Of a stretch of DNA of 64,000 nucleotides, positions 38,519-52,059 are shown piece after piece (the stretch's first letter is position 1; the number at the start of each line of letters is the position of its first letter). Location of the stretch: positions 30,696 through 94,695 of the forward strand of contig NW_019775829.1 in the NCBI RefSeq assembly GCF_001039355.2, written 5' to 3'. The stretch comes from Lingula anatina. Lineage: Eukaryota > Brachiopoda > Lingulata > Lingulida > Lingulidae. The notes under the pieces were generated by a model that was not told where the DNA came from, did no database searches, and saw only the letters and a program-made list of their open reading frames with translations. The position numbers and the translations under genes are program-made.

Positions 38519-39105
38519 CTTCGTCGTTGGACAGCGGCGGTCGAAGGCGGAGGGTCCAGTGGCCTCTGGGTCACTGTGGGGAGGGGATCGTCGCACTGCA
38601 GGGGGACCGAACCACTACTCGTCGGAAGCTGGAACCCGGTGGCAGAGGAACTGTTACCACATCGTCAATGGCTGCTTGCAGACCGCCCATCACGGCAGCG
38701 GGGGTCCACGGCCGCTAAAACATGATATGGCCCGCAAGAGCCCCTCTCGGGGGTTAGGGTCTGGTTGACGGGAACAATATCACCCTGGCCCGTTGATATG
38801 AGGTGGCAGAGCCATGGTGTGCAATATGGCGAAGAGGAGAGCAAGGAGCTCTCCCAACGATTTGGTGCCACTGGTGGTGGTGGTGGGAGGGGGGGGGGGC
38901 GCCAACCCATCAAAATCAACAAGTGCGGACCAGCCTGCAGAACGGGGCTGACCAGGTCCGCCAGCGCCGTGTACAACTCTTGGGGTGCTGCCCGGCAGCG
39001 TACCGTGGCAGCCCCCTCGATATCAGGCACTTCGGCCATGTCAACAGCCCTCACAAGGCGACGAACAGTGGAATCGCCAACAACGAAACGTCTATTTAGC
39101 TGAAG
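38519..39105. other. GC-rich island of unknown nature
   Basis: About 600 bases strikingly richer in GC and CpG than all surroundings, with frames open on both strands (for example 38665-39054 minus, 38803-39099 plus). I recognise no domain in any frame. Possibilities are a CpG-island promoter, a fragment of a mobile element or a gene exon I cannot identify. A G-run lies near 38889. Confidence 0.4.
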
Positions 39106-39293
39106 TTTTTTGATAAAGAAATTTCATATTTTTTCTACACGAATAAACGGTCCAACACTATTTGCATGCTTTAACATTTGAGTGTTCCGCATCTTAGATG
39201 TTCCTTTGTTTAGGGCTGTTCTACCCCGTATCTTGTTTTTTTTTTATTACAATAATTAGTGTAACATAAACTACTAACAATGTGCTCTAAAAA

Positions 39294-42200
39294 TTATCGA
39301 TTTTGTTTGCTTTTGATCCTTCTGAAAAGGCTGCGGCACAGTTGCAAGTTTTTCTCGTCATACGGCGGTAAGAAAGGCACGAGCTTAAAACATTTTATTT
39401 TTCTCATCCATGCGGACACGAAAGGAATGTCGTAATCTTTGAGGCTTCCTTGCAAAACCGCTGCAGAGTTTCCAGAGAGACTCTCTTTCCATCTTTTTAT
39501 TCCTCTTTCTTCCATAGTACCTAGAAAAAAAACAAGAAAGTAAACTAGAAGCCAGTCTGTCAACCATGAAGAACCAGAAATCATAAGACCTGGCGGCGGA
39601 TCGTCACTGTTGAAGTCCACTGATCAGACTGAGACTTATGAAGACATACATATACTTGTAAGTTTTCAGTAAAGAACGGTTCAGATATATGGTAGGTAGT
39701 TCACCGCAGCACTACCTACTAAACATCGTTCTCGAATATAACAGTATAAGAATTAGAAGCACCTGGAGTGCAGCGTTGAACCGAAATAAATAGAAAAGTG
39801 GCCTATTAACTTACCAGGGACTGTATTATCCAAGAAGAACCCCAATAGTCCACTTATGAACATGGGTGTGGTCAAAAAAACTGCGAACAGTTGGTCAATC
39901 TCATTTACACCTTAAATATGAGCAAAAGCAATAGTTACGGATTATCAAAATTGACACATCGTCATACGCCTGCATATCGTCATACGCTATTTAAAGCAAA
40001 CTTGTGTTGAGCTACAATACATGTTTCTTAAGAAATCTTCAAATAAAATGAAGTGAAAACATGAAGACATCTTCACTCTTTAATATTAAATACTTAATAA
40101 GTACCCGTTCTGACCGCTGTTGGATTCTTCCTCATCCAGTACGGTACCAGAAGGCCACACATCAGTGATGTTCCTAGGATAGCCATATTACGGGAGGATC
40201 TCATGTCGATGAACTCCAGGTTTGACAGACCCACCGAGATTACCATGGCTAACCCCAGGGTGATAATGGCGCCTTGGATGGGGTCGGGAATGGCTGCCAG
40301 GGTGGCACCAAACTTTCCAATGACTCCAAGAACTATCATCAACATACCTGCTGTCTGGAACACCCTCAAACTGCCGACCTAAGTTGATAAGTATGTAGAA
40401 AAAAGATCCCTCAATAGTAGTGAGAGCTGTACGTGCGTTTTTTGACCAACAAAATAGAATCACACACGTTGAATACTACAGCAACGAGAGTTTTTTTCTG
40501 TGACAATAAAGAATGTGACTGATAGGCTTAGCACCCACCGAAACTGATAAAAAATTAGAATTTGCATATGTCACGTTTTAACAAATTATCATTGGTGCTG
40601 GATTTACTTCGCTGTTACTTTTAAAACGTGTGTAAGCTCACTTTAGTAATTCCAATGATTCCAATGCACTGACTGAAGGAGGTTGTACCATGTCCAGTCC
40701 CTATACTTCCTGCTATAATACTTCCGATCCCTTCAGTGAGTATGCCTCTGTTGACGGCGTGAGAGGGAGGGGATGGCATCTCACATACACTGGCGCATGC
40801 GTGGTAGTCCCCTATAGACTCTATGGTGGAAGCTATGGTGGCGGCCATCATGCCGACCACACCCCCTACGCTAACGGTGGGTAAGCCATATCTGCCTGAA
40901 TAGAAAATGAATGGAATATGAACGGAAATATATTTAGTATTAAACAAGCATAAAAGACAATAGGTGTTGCGGCACAAATGATAACCGCCACTTCACACAT
41001 GCCATAGCCTACAAACCAAACCAAACAGCATAACAACCTGTTTACATTATTTTGTACAAATAAAATCAACAATATTCTATTTTAATTGTTATTATGCTGA
41101 TGTTATTAATCATAAAAATGTGCACTGCGATTAATTTGAGTATAGAAGCGTTGTATGACAATTTGCTTGATAAAAAAATATGATGGCTGCACGCTCAAAT
41201 GCATACAAATCGAGGTTACTCGCCCAAGTTACCTGGATAAGGGAAGAAGAACCACTTTGCAGTGTAAATGCCGTCCACGTAAGCGTCCGTCCGTGCCTTG
41301 TATTGGGGGTGTCCAGGGTCGTCAGGGAGAACTCCAGTTAAAGTCAGAATGAGGCTCACTATCCAGGCAATCACTATCATAAATATTGCCTGAAACATTG
41401 GGAAATATCTGAGTTTTTCTCATTTTGTGGCAACAGAAACTGCCAGAAGACAACTGTGTCGACATCAGTCATTCCCAGACATTTTGGTTTTAATGAAAAG
41501 AATAAATAAACCTGAATGACATGAATGGCACTTCTAGGACTTTTCGTAACTGTAATTTGTGATCATTAACAAAACGCCGTTTTAACACTGCAGACAAAAA
41601 TATATCACGCTCCATTATTTTATCTATATTAGGTTAAAAATTATAGGTTTCCAAGTCAGTTTTGTTGCTGTGAACTTTTTTTTTGTTTTTGCACATTTTA
41701 TTTTCTATTTTTCTTTGCAGACGGGGTATCTTCATAGTCTATACCTCCCAACACTTAAAATTCACCACAAATAACAAATATACATGTAGATCAACAAAAT
41801 TGATGGGCACTAATGTAAATTCTGTTGACATAGCAACATGTTTTATGAAAAAAGCTCAGGAACAACAAACAGCTGCAGTCCAAGCTGCGGCTCTTTAAAT
41901 TTATCCAGTCACTCTTAATTTATGGGACGGCCTTCATATTAACCAGGAAAGAAGTGTCTGCAATAATATTTCAGACATGTTAAAAATACAAAATGACCCA
42001 CCGGTATCAATACAAATATCTGACAGCTGGTTTTATGGCAGCCACTGGCGCGGTTCCACCACAGGAAGGGAGCTTGCACATTTCTCATGTAAATAGCGCA
42101 AATAAAACCGACTGCAAGAGCTCTGAAACGGACCAAAATGATAGAAATTAAAATAAAATACCAAACACAACCAATGAAAAGATCTATATATGATCTATGA

Positions 42201-43388
42201 AATTTTGTAATAAATATCTTTAAAATAGCAAATAATTTTTGGCAAAATGGTTGTTATTGAATAAGACAAAGATGCACTTGTTGTAAAAAGTCTGTAAACA
42301 AATTGGCATTCCCTGTCCACAAGGGTGTCCGTAATAGGGATATATGTAATATGTGCACTGACGAATATTTTAAAAGAAAGGTTTAAAAGATTTATTTTTT
42401 CCAAAATACTTATTATAACGAGGCAAATATAAAATGGTAGATGGTTTTTTATCATAATACATGCATGTAGGGTACAGGGATGAGAAATTTTTTGGTTTGG
42501 CATTGGTGTGTGTGTGTGTGTGTGTGTGCGTGTGTGTGTGTGTGGTCAACTTACAGTGTCCATATCCCCCAGTGGACTGATCCATAATCCGCGCACACAT
42601 CAAATACCGACAGTCCAATCATGGCTACGGTAGGCGCAATAGTGAGGGGTCCTATGTAGTTCATCAGAACGCCGATCGCTCCCGTACCACCTAAGATCAC
42701 TTGGACGAGGGAGGCAACCATAAGACTCCCCTGAACTTCGTTAAGTCTATCCTGCCAAGTGACCTGTTCTTTCACGGTTCCATTATTTGTTGTGTTGGAA
42801 TAAAAACTGCTGGAAATATCTGCACGGACAAAATGATTCCTTTGCCATTTGCACGAACATGTAGCCATAAATTAGGATACTTCATCAGGTATGACGATAA
42901 ATTACCGAAACAGAATTGGCCATTTTTAAAAGTCATATAAGTCCGTTTTTTTAATAGTGGAGTTATCTTTCAAATATGTTTTAAGATAAAACGGCACAAC
43001 AATTGCTTAATATTCATGTACGTTCGCATCAAAAGAGTGAAAATAGACAAAATAATGTTTTACCGTATGGCACGTTTTCTGGACATTTCATTCCCTCAAT
43101 TGTGAGCATGGCTATTAAAGGTGCTATGAAGGAAAAACTACTGCCTTGGATGATTGGAAGTCTGGAAAAGAACACAGAACAAGCAAGGTTTATCAGTCCT
43201 GTAGGCAGGGGGTCAGTGGGGGTGTCAGGAAAGAAAGAAAAAAACCTTCCATTTGATCACAATAAGTACACTCTGAATCAATAGTTGATCTAGGCTCTAT
43301 GCCTTTTGTCAAATTAAGTCAGCTAAAGGGGTAAAAGGGTTCAATCTTCAGGAAAACCGCTTTGAAATAATGATAAAGATGAAACAAA

Positions 43389-43419
<31 letters not shown>

Positions 43420-44794
43420 CACCTAACTCCAACGCTACACTGTAGCAGTGTTACTACCCCACAAGCAAATATTGTTGCGCTGAACAGTTCCGCCCGCACC
43501 TCCTGGCTGTCGCCGGCACAGATGAGCTTAACAACGATCAGAGGGATGGAGACGCTGCCTGTGATACACATCACACTTTGCTGGGAATGTAAAATGTTGG
43601 AACCGTGAAGATAAAAACAGAATGCAAGTATACATTGGGTGTGGGATGGAACCTCCCTGCAGAATTTAAAAAAGATCTTCAAAACGGACGCAGCTGCCAT
43701 AAGAAAAATATATAGGGGAGTGACATTAAGGGGATATTTCAAGTTTTTGTTTAACATGGGTCCAAGAGCACAATGATCATAGAGATTAGTTTCCAGTAAT
43801 TACTGAAATACAAGGTGGTTTATGTCGCCCCTTACAATATTTACCTGAAGAGCAAAAATCAGCGTTGTTGGTATGGAGGGCACAGACTTGATTGGGTATA
43901 GCAACCTCTTCTCATTTTCCTCTGCCATGTTCTCTTCACAAACAATGGGCACTGTTTCAGGCATAGTAGTTACAACAGGATTCTGTTCCTTCTCATTAGC
44001 TTGATGTGCTACAGACAAAAAATATATATCCACAACTGCACGCAACCTTCAAGTTAACAATCCAGTATCTGTAACGTTCACTAAATAGGCTTAGGCTGCA
44101 TTCACATCGAGTTGAGCCATGGCTCTACNTCTTTTAATAGTCTCCCCGCCTCTCACACGCCTCCCCATGCGCCGTCCCTGCGGGAGTACTGTCATTAAAT
44201 CTCGGCTCCATTGGGGCGACACATGGGGAGGCTTGTGAGAGGCGGAGAGACTATTAAAAGATTAGGCAGTTTTCCTTTCATGTACGTCCGCCATATTTAG
44301 GTCTTGGCTTTGTAGAGCCATGGCTCAACTCGATGTGAATGCGGCCTTAGATCACGGTGAAATTGGAGAACAACAGACTCAGACGTGGTGTAACTAGTAC
44401 TAACAGCACGTCTCGTATGAATGCGTTATAGCCCGCTTAAGGACCCCTCATCGGCGAGGGTTTGTGACATGAACTTGTGCTTCGCACTCGTGTAAGCCAC
44501 ATAACTCTCGCTGACTAGAGGTCCATCTATTACTAATATTGTTACTGTAGGTGTGTGAACACTGTAAGCAGTGCATTACTCTGAGTGTCAAAGATCCGAA
44601 TGACGTAGGCTATATTATTCATTTTAAAATCTCCGTATGTGCAAACTTATCAGACTTTGGTATACACATTGAGAAACTCATGTGACCTCTGAAATTCCGT
44701 TACAGAACGAAAACCCCCTACTGTACTCGTTTGGAAGAGATCTTAGCTTATACTTACCTGTGTTCGAGTCCAAAGAAATCTGGTCCAGCATCAT
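39294..44794 (-). CDS. SLC23 family transporter, copy 1 (616 aa)
   Basis: Polytopic plasma-membrane carrier of the nucleobase-ascorbate transporter (NAT) superfamily. Eleven exons: 44794-44758, 44008-43845, 43580-43423, 43161-43064, 42819-42555, 42122-42002, 41389-41233, 40895-40642, 40378-40105, 39910-39815, 39520-39294. All splice sites are GT-AG and the phases close to a 616-residue frame. Family blocks are unmistakable: [10 protein letters not shown]...[71 protein letters not shown]. Two hallmark positions differ: TM1 reads LQQ instead of LQH (Q68), and the NAT signature reads [10 protein letters not shown], with Cys410 at the near-invariant Asn. The extracellular loop has an N-glycosylation cluster (NTTNNGT). 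Most diverged of the three copies. Substrate cannot be inferred. Intron 6 carries a dispersed repeat. Confidence 0.93.
41623..41955. repeat. Dispersed repeat copy inside SLC23 copy 1, intron 6
   Basis: Shares long stretches with 45125-45625 and 54335-54800, starting around 'aggttaaaaattatagg' and ending around 'taaccaggaa'. It lacks the middle part of the other two, precisely between two internal copies of 'gcaacatgtttta', as if recombination between them had removed it. Short frames here are open but of unknown origin. Confidence 0.7.
42502..42544. repeat. (TG)n microsatellite next to SLC23 copy 1 exon 5
   Basis: About 20 TG units ending 11 bases from the exon-5 donor at 42555 (minus strand), so downstream of that donor in the transcript. 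Confidence 0.9.
44090..44350. repeat. Long-TIR MITE with nested palindrome
   Basis: Ends 44090-44128 and 44311-44350 are near-perfect inverted repeats (cttaggctgcattcacatcg on the left; same motif reversed on the right). A second inverted pair sits inside (cttttaatagtctccccgcc against its complement around 44236-44262), so nearly the whole 260 bases folds back. No coding capacity. Lies in intron 1 of SLC23 copy 1, between exon 2 (ends 44008) and exon 1 (44758). Contains an N at 44129. Confidence 0.85.
44129..44129. other. Ambiguous base (N) within MITE
   Basis: Single unresolved base inside the foldback element, where hairpin structure probably disturbed sequencing. Confidence 0.9.
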
Positions 44795-45802
44795 TTTGCT
44801 TGTGGAAGTTGAACAAACTATCTATCGATGTGCAGCCCTGACAGTGTTAGCTCCTGCTTACAGATGGCACGAGCTAATATTTTGCATGGGCTGTTTGACG
44901 TTTGAGCTAGATCGAGGGGACACTCATCATTCATATCTGTTATGCCGGCCTTTCATCGCTTATCAATGGCATGCCCACGAATAAGAGAAAATATTTACAT
45001 ACTACACTTAGGTCATGCCCAAGGCAAATTGCGCTTTTCATAACGACCATAGTCCTTATAGTTATGTCCTTGAGATTTTCTACCTGTTGCAATATTTTGA
45101 AATGTGGGTATGTCGAGTCAACAATGTTATATCCATATTAGGTTAAAAATTATAGGTATCTAAGTCAGTTTTGTTGCTGTGAACTTTGTTTGTTTGTTTG
45201 TTTATGCACATTCTTTTCTATTTTTCTTTACAGATGGGGTATTTTCATAGTCTATATCTCCCAACACATGAAATTCAGCACAAAGGACAGATATGCATGT
45301 AGATCAACAAAAGTGATGGGTACCAATGTAAATTCTGTTGGCATGGCAACATGTTTTATAAAAAAGCTATTTATCATTTCTTAGTGCATTTTCGTTGCAA
45401 GCGAAGTATTCTCATTGTTTCCAATCCCACGTTATGTTGTCAGCATATAGCAAAGATAAAGATAAACAGAAAGTGATAGCTGTTCATATTAATTTTGTTG
45501 CTAAGCAACATGTTTTAAGAAAAGCCCAGGAACAACAAACAGTCCAAGTTGTGACTTTTTCAATTTATTCAGTCACTCTTAATTTATGGGACAGCCTTCA
45601 TAGTAACCAGGAAGGAACTACGGTATCAGTAAGGGGATGGACTTCAATATCATTTACCCCCTCTTAAATACAGGTGAGCAGGGCAAACTTATACATGGAA
45701 GAATATGAAATATTAACTGTTTATCTTAGTATTTGACGGTGTGCCATAACTTTATGTACCATGCAGAGTCAAAGTCATGTTGCTCGCTATGGAGGGAATA
45801 AT
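44795..45802. other. Spacer between SLC23 copy 1 and copy 2; part of the segmental duplication
   Basis: Homologous, in the same order, to about 53850-55090 upstream of copy 3. The duplicated block starts near 44385, so it includes SLC23 copy 1 exon 1. It holds the dispersed repeat also seen in intron 6 of copy 1. No independent gene supported; frames at 45190-45384 and 45395-45667 belong to the repeat. Confidence 0.6.
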
Positions 45803-48800
45803 CTATTTGTTTCGTTTGTTTTTGTTTCTTCTAAGAACTTTGCCGCAAGCTTGCAAAGTCCTCTCTTGATATGGAGGTAAACAGGGCACGAGTTTAAAAC
45901 ATTTTATTTTTCTCATCCAGTCAGACACAAACGGAATGTCGTAATCCTTCATGCTTCCCTGCAAAATTGCTGTCGATTTTCCAGAAAGACTTTCTTTCCA
46001 TCTTTTAATTCCTCTTTCTTCTACAGTAGCTAGAGAAAAAGCAGACAATAAAATTCAAATAAAATCATTCACGTCAATGGCGATATGATTACAAACACAT
46101 AAAGGCCAACAAATTAAAGCTGCAAAGCTATTTTCAAAGAAAAGAAGAGGCAGAGGCCATCCTCTTTTTTATTTGTACTTAACAATATTATTATTATTAT
46201 TAATATTGTTATTATCATTATTATTTGAAAACTGACGTCATTGCCTTAATCGTTGACGTCTGGTTGTCAGACTGATTGGCATATTTCCCAGAACGAAAAT
46301 GGTTCCAAGAACTTTACCTGGGACTGTATTATCCAGGAAAAACCCCAGAAGTCCACTTATAAACATGGGCGTGGTCAAAAATACTGTGAACAGTTGGTCA
46401 ATCTCATTTACACCTTGAATGAGATGATACAAATCCAGATCATGAATAATTATGATAAATTAACTAATAGACAATAGACCATCATTTTGCACAAAAATCA
46501 AACGATTTTCAGTATTTCCGACATATTGTAATAGACTGAAGAACCCACATGTAGTTTCGTATAGAATTATTGTTTTATTCTGGACAAGCGTTAGGGAATG
46601 CATCGCTTTAGCAGTTATTCACTGAAAATACTACATGATCAGATCAATAAGTACCCGTTCTGACCGCTGTTGGATTCTTCTTCATCCAGTACGGTACCAG
46701 AAGGCCACACATCAGTGCTGTTCCTAGGATAGCCATATTACGGGAGGATCTCATGTCGATGAACTCCAGGTTTGAGAGACCTACCGAGACCACCATGGCT
46801 ATCCCCAGGGTGATAATGGCGCCTTGGATGGGGTCGGGAATGGCCGCCAGGGTGGCACCAAACTTTCCAATGACTCCAAGAACTATCATCAATATACCTG
46901 CTGTCTGGAACACCCTCAAACTGCCGACCTGACATACAGTGTATATGCAGACTTGATGATATTGTTGATAAAACCAATGCAAGTAGGATGAGTAATGGGG
47001 GAAAGGGACAGAATTTTACAGAAATAAAGTATCGGCTATCACTTTGCCCTGAAATGAACTGAATTGCAGTGGCTCTTGGGCAAATCGAGAAGAAAGGAAG
47101 GTAGGACTAATATCATTTCCAAATTCCAAGTCTACTTAAACTACAACAGAAGAACAATTTCGCTTATTGTTTACGATATGTTTGTTATTTGCAGAACGTG
47201 ACTCCCCTCCCCCCCCCCACCCCCCAATGCACAATGTTTTTGTTAAACTTTCTAATTTCACGACCCACATACACATTTGTCAAATGTCATTATGAATTAA
47301 TCTATTGTAAGTATAATTTGCCAGTAGGCCTATCATTTGTAAACTTAAAAGTTATATTTTCGAATGGGCGTCTGAATTTTAGATATATTTCTATTGAGGT
47401 AATGAAAGGTAAACCAAACAGAATTGATTTTTGTATGAATCTAACTTACTATTAATATTCTTAATCAGGTTTCTTGACTAACAAATTCTTTAAGGTCACC
47501 TTTGTTATTCCAATGGCACCAATGCACTGGCTATAAGAAGTTGTACCATGCCCTGTCCCTACACTCGCGGCTATAATACTACCGATTCCCTCCATGAGGA
47601 TACCCCTATTGACGGCGTGAGAGGGCGGGGATGGCACCTCACATACACTGGCGCATGCGTGGTAGTCCCCTATAGACTCTATGGTGGAAGCTATAGTGGC
47701 GGCAATCATGCCGATTACACCACCCACAGTGACGGTTGGTGGGCCATATTTACCTATAAACAGAATTTAAAACACGAGAAAAATACGACCTGTGGAGATT
47801 AACAACACTGGACATTAACAACACTGGCAGATCAACGATTTTGCTAAGGATGTGCACTTGGATGAGGAATTTGCTTAGTTTTACTAGCAAACATAAAACA
47901 GAAGCCGAGGGTAATTCATTATTTCACAGGGAATGAAAAATTGCTTGGTTTTCTTTTGCTTAATTCGCTATAGTATATGGTGGGAGTACTAGTACAAGTT
48001 GTCTACTGTACCTCTTCAATGGATCCGCCATTGCCTAATTATTTGAACGTGGTTATGAAGAAAAATCCCAAAACGAAATGATGGGTCGCATGGTATCTTG
48101 TTCAAGTGACATAAAAAATAAACCTTTACCTTGAGACAGAAATTTCTACATTTATTATCAATAAACCAAGTTATCATGTCATTCCGAAATAACCACGTGC
48201 AGGGACTCCATCACGACAATACGACTGCAGGCACGTAAAAATGAGCTTTGGAAAAAGACCCAATACCTGGATAAGGTACGAAAAACCATTTTGCGGTGTG
48301 AATCCCACCCACGTAAGCGTCCGTCCGTGCCTTGTATTGGGGGTGTCCAGGGTCGTCTGGGAGAGCTCCAGTTAAGGTCAGAATGAGGCTCACTATCCAG
48401 GCAATCACTATCATAAATATAGCCTGAAACACGGGGAAATGGTTTTGCGTAAATTTCATTAAGTCTTGTCATTTCGTTATAACAAGCATAACCGTTGTCC
48501 TGAGACTAAAACTTTGTGGTTTCATTGAATGTTATGGAGCTGAGGGTAAAAAATGCCTAGATGCAGTAAGCCCTCACCGGTATCAGAACAAATATCTGGC
48601 AACTGGTTTTGTGGCAGCCACTTTCTCTATTCCACCATAAAAACGGTACTTTGACATTCCTCATGTAAACAGCGCAAATAAACCCTACAGCAAGGGATCT
48701 GGAAAAAAGGAATTACAAAATTTAAGGTCATCTCACGTCGAACATACATGTAGCTGCAACTTCATATGAATAAATTTAAACAAAGTTAGGGCTGAGGAAT

Positions 48801-51240
48801 AAGTAACTTCACTCACAGTATCCATATCCCCCAGTGGACTGATCCATAATCCGCGCACATATCAAATACCGACAGTCCAATCATGGCTACGGTAGGCGCA
48901 ATAGTGAGGGGTCCTATGTAGTTCATCAGAACACCGATCGCTCCCGTACCACCTAAGATCACTTGGACGAGGGAGGCAACCATGAGACTCCCCTGGACTT
49001 CGTTAAGCTTTCCCTGCCAAATGGCCTCCCTGTCCATTGCGTCGGTGCCATTAGGTGTTATGTTGAAATACGCACTGCTGCCATCTACGAAATACAAGCA
49101 ACATGTAATGTGAACAGAGTAAAGTGCTGATAAATCGATTTTTTTAACCTGCACCTGATGCTGAATTTTAGTATTGATGAAATCTAGGTACATTTTACAA
49201 GTAAATGCATTAATGCTTTTTATCTATATCTATCTCTCTGTTTAGAATCTATCTATCTGTCTCCTTTTGTGACAAATACAATAAAAACTGTAAAAAAACT
49301 AAAAATGTATTACCTTTTATGATATTTTCATCGTCACATTTCGTTCCCTCAATTGTAAGCATGGCTATTAACGGTGCAATGAATGAAAAACTACTGCCTT
49401 GGATGATTGGAAGTCTGTAGAAAGGGAATAATATTGCAATTTCTCGTATTTCTCGTAAGATCTAAAATGTTTTATTATTTAGAACTTTAAAACGCTCTAA
49501 AATTAATTATTTTAAATATGCTACTTTCTGGACTCAATTTATTACGAAAATGACACGCGAGAGAGAGAGAGAGAAAGACTCACCTAACTCCAACGCCACA
49601 CTGTAGCAGTGTTGCAACCCCACAAGCAAATATTGTTGCGCTGAACAGTTCCGTCCGCACCTCCTGGTTGTCCACAGCACAGATGAGCTTAACAACTATC
49701 AGAGGGACGGAAACGCTGCACGTGATGCACATTACGCTTTGCTGGTGACCGAAAATAAAATATGTATAAAAAAATTAAAATCAATTATGACGGACAGACA
49801 GCACCCATTTTACCCCACCCGAGTCAAACTCAAACTTGCAATTGCTTTAACTTTTTGTGATTCATTTAATTTACTTATCTCTGCAATTCATGTTGCTTTG
49901 AAGACGCTCGACGTCGTCTTATGTTGCCTTTCATAATAATACCACCAGCAAACTAGCCCTCTTCCTTCTTTGCACCAGCAAAAGGCTAGCAATGTATACG
50001 AAAGTCATGAATATTACTCATAACTCGTTACTTTCAAGTTGGACAACACAGACACTCCGATATTTCGTAAGTTCTAAAGACCCAAATATTCAAAAATCTT
50101 CTTTTGTCTACAAAAGTTAATTCATTTTGGGCCATACCTGCAGCGCAAAAATCAATGTAGTTGGTATGGCGGGCACGGACCTGATGGGGTATAGCAGCCT
50201 TTCCTCATTTCCTTCCGTCTTGCCGCACTCTTCAGAGACCTCTGGTTTTGTTGCAGGCAGTGAAATAAGGACATTTTGTTCCTGTCCTTCGGCTTTAAAC
50301 GCACAATGAATATAAAAATTGGTAAAAGACAAACGGCAATTACGGCAATTTTTATGAAATTTTGATTGATCCTCTCTTTTCCAGTTTATTGACTTTGAAA
50401 GTGAACATTCCTTAAAATTGTGATGTAATTTCACGTTTTCATAGATAAAATGAACAATGAATCTCCAAAGAAAAATCCCTGACTCCGTTTTGTAGTACTT
50501 TGTTCAAGTGTTATTATGCCATTAAAAGCATGTTTACAGCTGTCCAGGTGCCTGAGAAAATCAAGTGTTTAAAAATGGTGTTTTGTCCCAAAAATCCCAA
50601 TATTACGTCACATGATGAAGTTGGAGCTATGTTTCAGGCATAATTAGATATTTTAAGGATACATTAAAGGAATATGACAGGAATAAAAAAGCTAAGACCT
50701 TTATTTTAAGAGAAAATCTCTAACCTACATTGCCCCCTTAAATTTGAATAAATGAGGATATAGCATCACTTTGTTTTCATCAATTTCGTTTCCATTGTAG
50801 ACCTACTACAGATGATTACCACTATGAAACCAATACATGGTTGGTATTTTAAGCTTAACGAGCTGAACCCCGATAGGCATTTTAAATATCAGGCAGAACA
50901 GCTTGTTGCAGTGTGAGAAGCAGGGGCGGATCCAGAGATATTTTCTGACAGTCTTCCTTTGTCGACCTATCCTCCATTTTTGACCGTCTTCCGACAGAAA
51001 GAATTAGATACCTGTGAATGTAAACTTGAAAATCTGACCATCTTCCGGAAGACCCAGAAGACGGCCTCAATCCCACCCCTGAGAAGTGTCCTGTTCCATT
51101 GAAATTGCAAATCTACTCCAATATGACACAATGAAATACGATACATTACGCACACCAAGTATATAAACGTTCAGTGGATATGAAAGAGCTAAAAAACGTT
51201 ATTTACCAGTGTCAGTGTCCAAGCGAATGTGATCCGGCAT
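45803..51240 (-). CDS. SLC23 family transporter, copy 2 (614 aa)
   Basis: Eleven exons with the same boundaries and phases as its neighbours: 51240-51207, 50292-50138, 49741-49584, 49414-49314, 49084-48817, 48698-48578, 48423-48267, 47753-47500, 46928-46655, 46413-46318, 46029-45803; 1845 nt in total, closing to 614 aa. Cytosolic N-terminus (about 50 residues, Glu-rich), NAT core, and a basic C-terminal tail ending KNKRNK. ESIGDY is at 357-362. The TM1 motif is LQQ (Gln64 for the usual His) and the NAT signature is QCIGAIGITK (Cys408 for Asn). The glycosylation-type loop reads NITPNGT. Closest to copy 3. Introns include a (GA)n run just after the exon-3 donor, shared with copy 1. Na+-ascorbate transport is the best-known animal SLC23 function, but the altered residues make that uncertain. 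Confidence 0.93.
50921..51081. repeat. hAT-like MITE in SLC23 copy 2, intron 1
   Basis: Starts CAGGGGCGGATCCAG and ends CCCACCCCTG, the typical hAT end; flanked by a 7-base direct repeat (tgagaag). The corresponding spot in copy 3 (about 59960-59975) lacks it, so the insertion is younger than the duplication. Related to the element at 53946-54113. Confidence 0.8.
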
Positions 51241-52059
51241 CTTTATTTCTGCGGCAGTGGTTGTACTGACGTGGCTGACATACATATGTTTTGAAGTCGT
51301 ATGACGTGATGTGATGTGGTCTAATTGTTCTCAAGTAATGTGGCTGCCTCTTTGTATAACGCCAAGGTAAAGAAATTAAGTACACAATTATAGATAGTTA
51401 AAGTTTGCGTCATCGACTATACAGGTAGATAAAAAATAAATATATAAGCGAAACCTTGAGAGATAGAAGGGGGAGAAGTAGAGACATGTAGAAGGAAGCA
51501 GCGAATGAGGAGACTGGAAACGATGGGGTACTGAGCAGACGAGTTAAGAGTTGGAAACTTCACTTAGAATATGTAGCTACCGAGCGTCAACGATTAAATC
51601 AGTTAACTGGTCATTATGTGGACATGGGTTTTCTTTGCGCGACCTTACGTAAATCTGACACGAACCGTGGAATCTTTGGATTGCGTTATCCACTAAGTAA
51701 GTCTAAAACGTAATGTCCTACTTCGAGTCCACGCTTGAATTAAGCGTACAAAATTATATAAGTTTAAGACATTCATTCCATATGTATATGTAAAAGGATC
51801 ATTACAGTACGAACGCGAAGAAGGATTGGCTAACATATTAGTCTTTAATTTAAAACGTATGTGTTTGCGCGCTTGCTTAAAGATGCATACAAAGTCAATT
51901 TTTTTGTCACAAAAACCAACCAAATGCCAGCATATAGTAGTATAACTAAGAGAATTACCAAAAGGCATTGTTTAATTTTACCTGAAAATGATGTTTGAAC
52001 GAATTTTTCTGCTGGCATTCTAAGCTGTATGTCAATGGGGCAGGAAAGTAGGTCACGAA

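Noticed and set aside
40188-40463. Alternate-frame open reading frame opposite in frame to SLC23 exon 9, also at 46738-46977 and 55986-56225
   Set aside because: Recurs only because exon 9 itself is highly conserved among the three copies; it is an out-of-frame shadow.
41683-41898. 71-codon frame resembling the frame at 45190-45384
   Set aside because: Similarity is explained by the dispersed repeat; copies are truncated differently and no domain is recognisable.
43389-43413. (GA)n run by the exon-3 donor considered as a CRISPR-like or regulatory repeat
   Set aside because: Plain microsatellite, shared with copy 2 by descent; no spacers, and nothing prokaryotic is present in the window.
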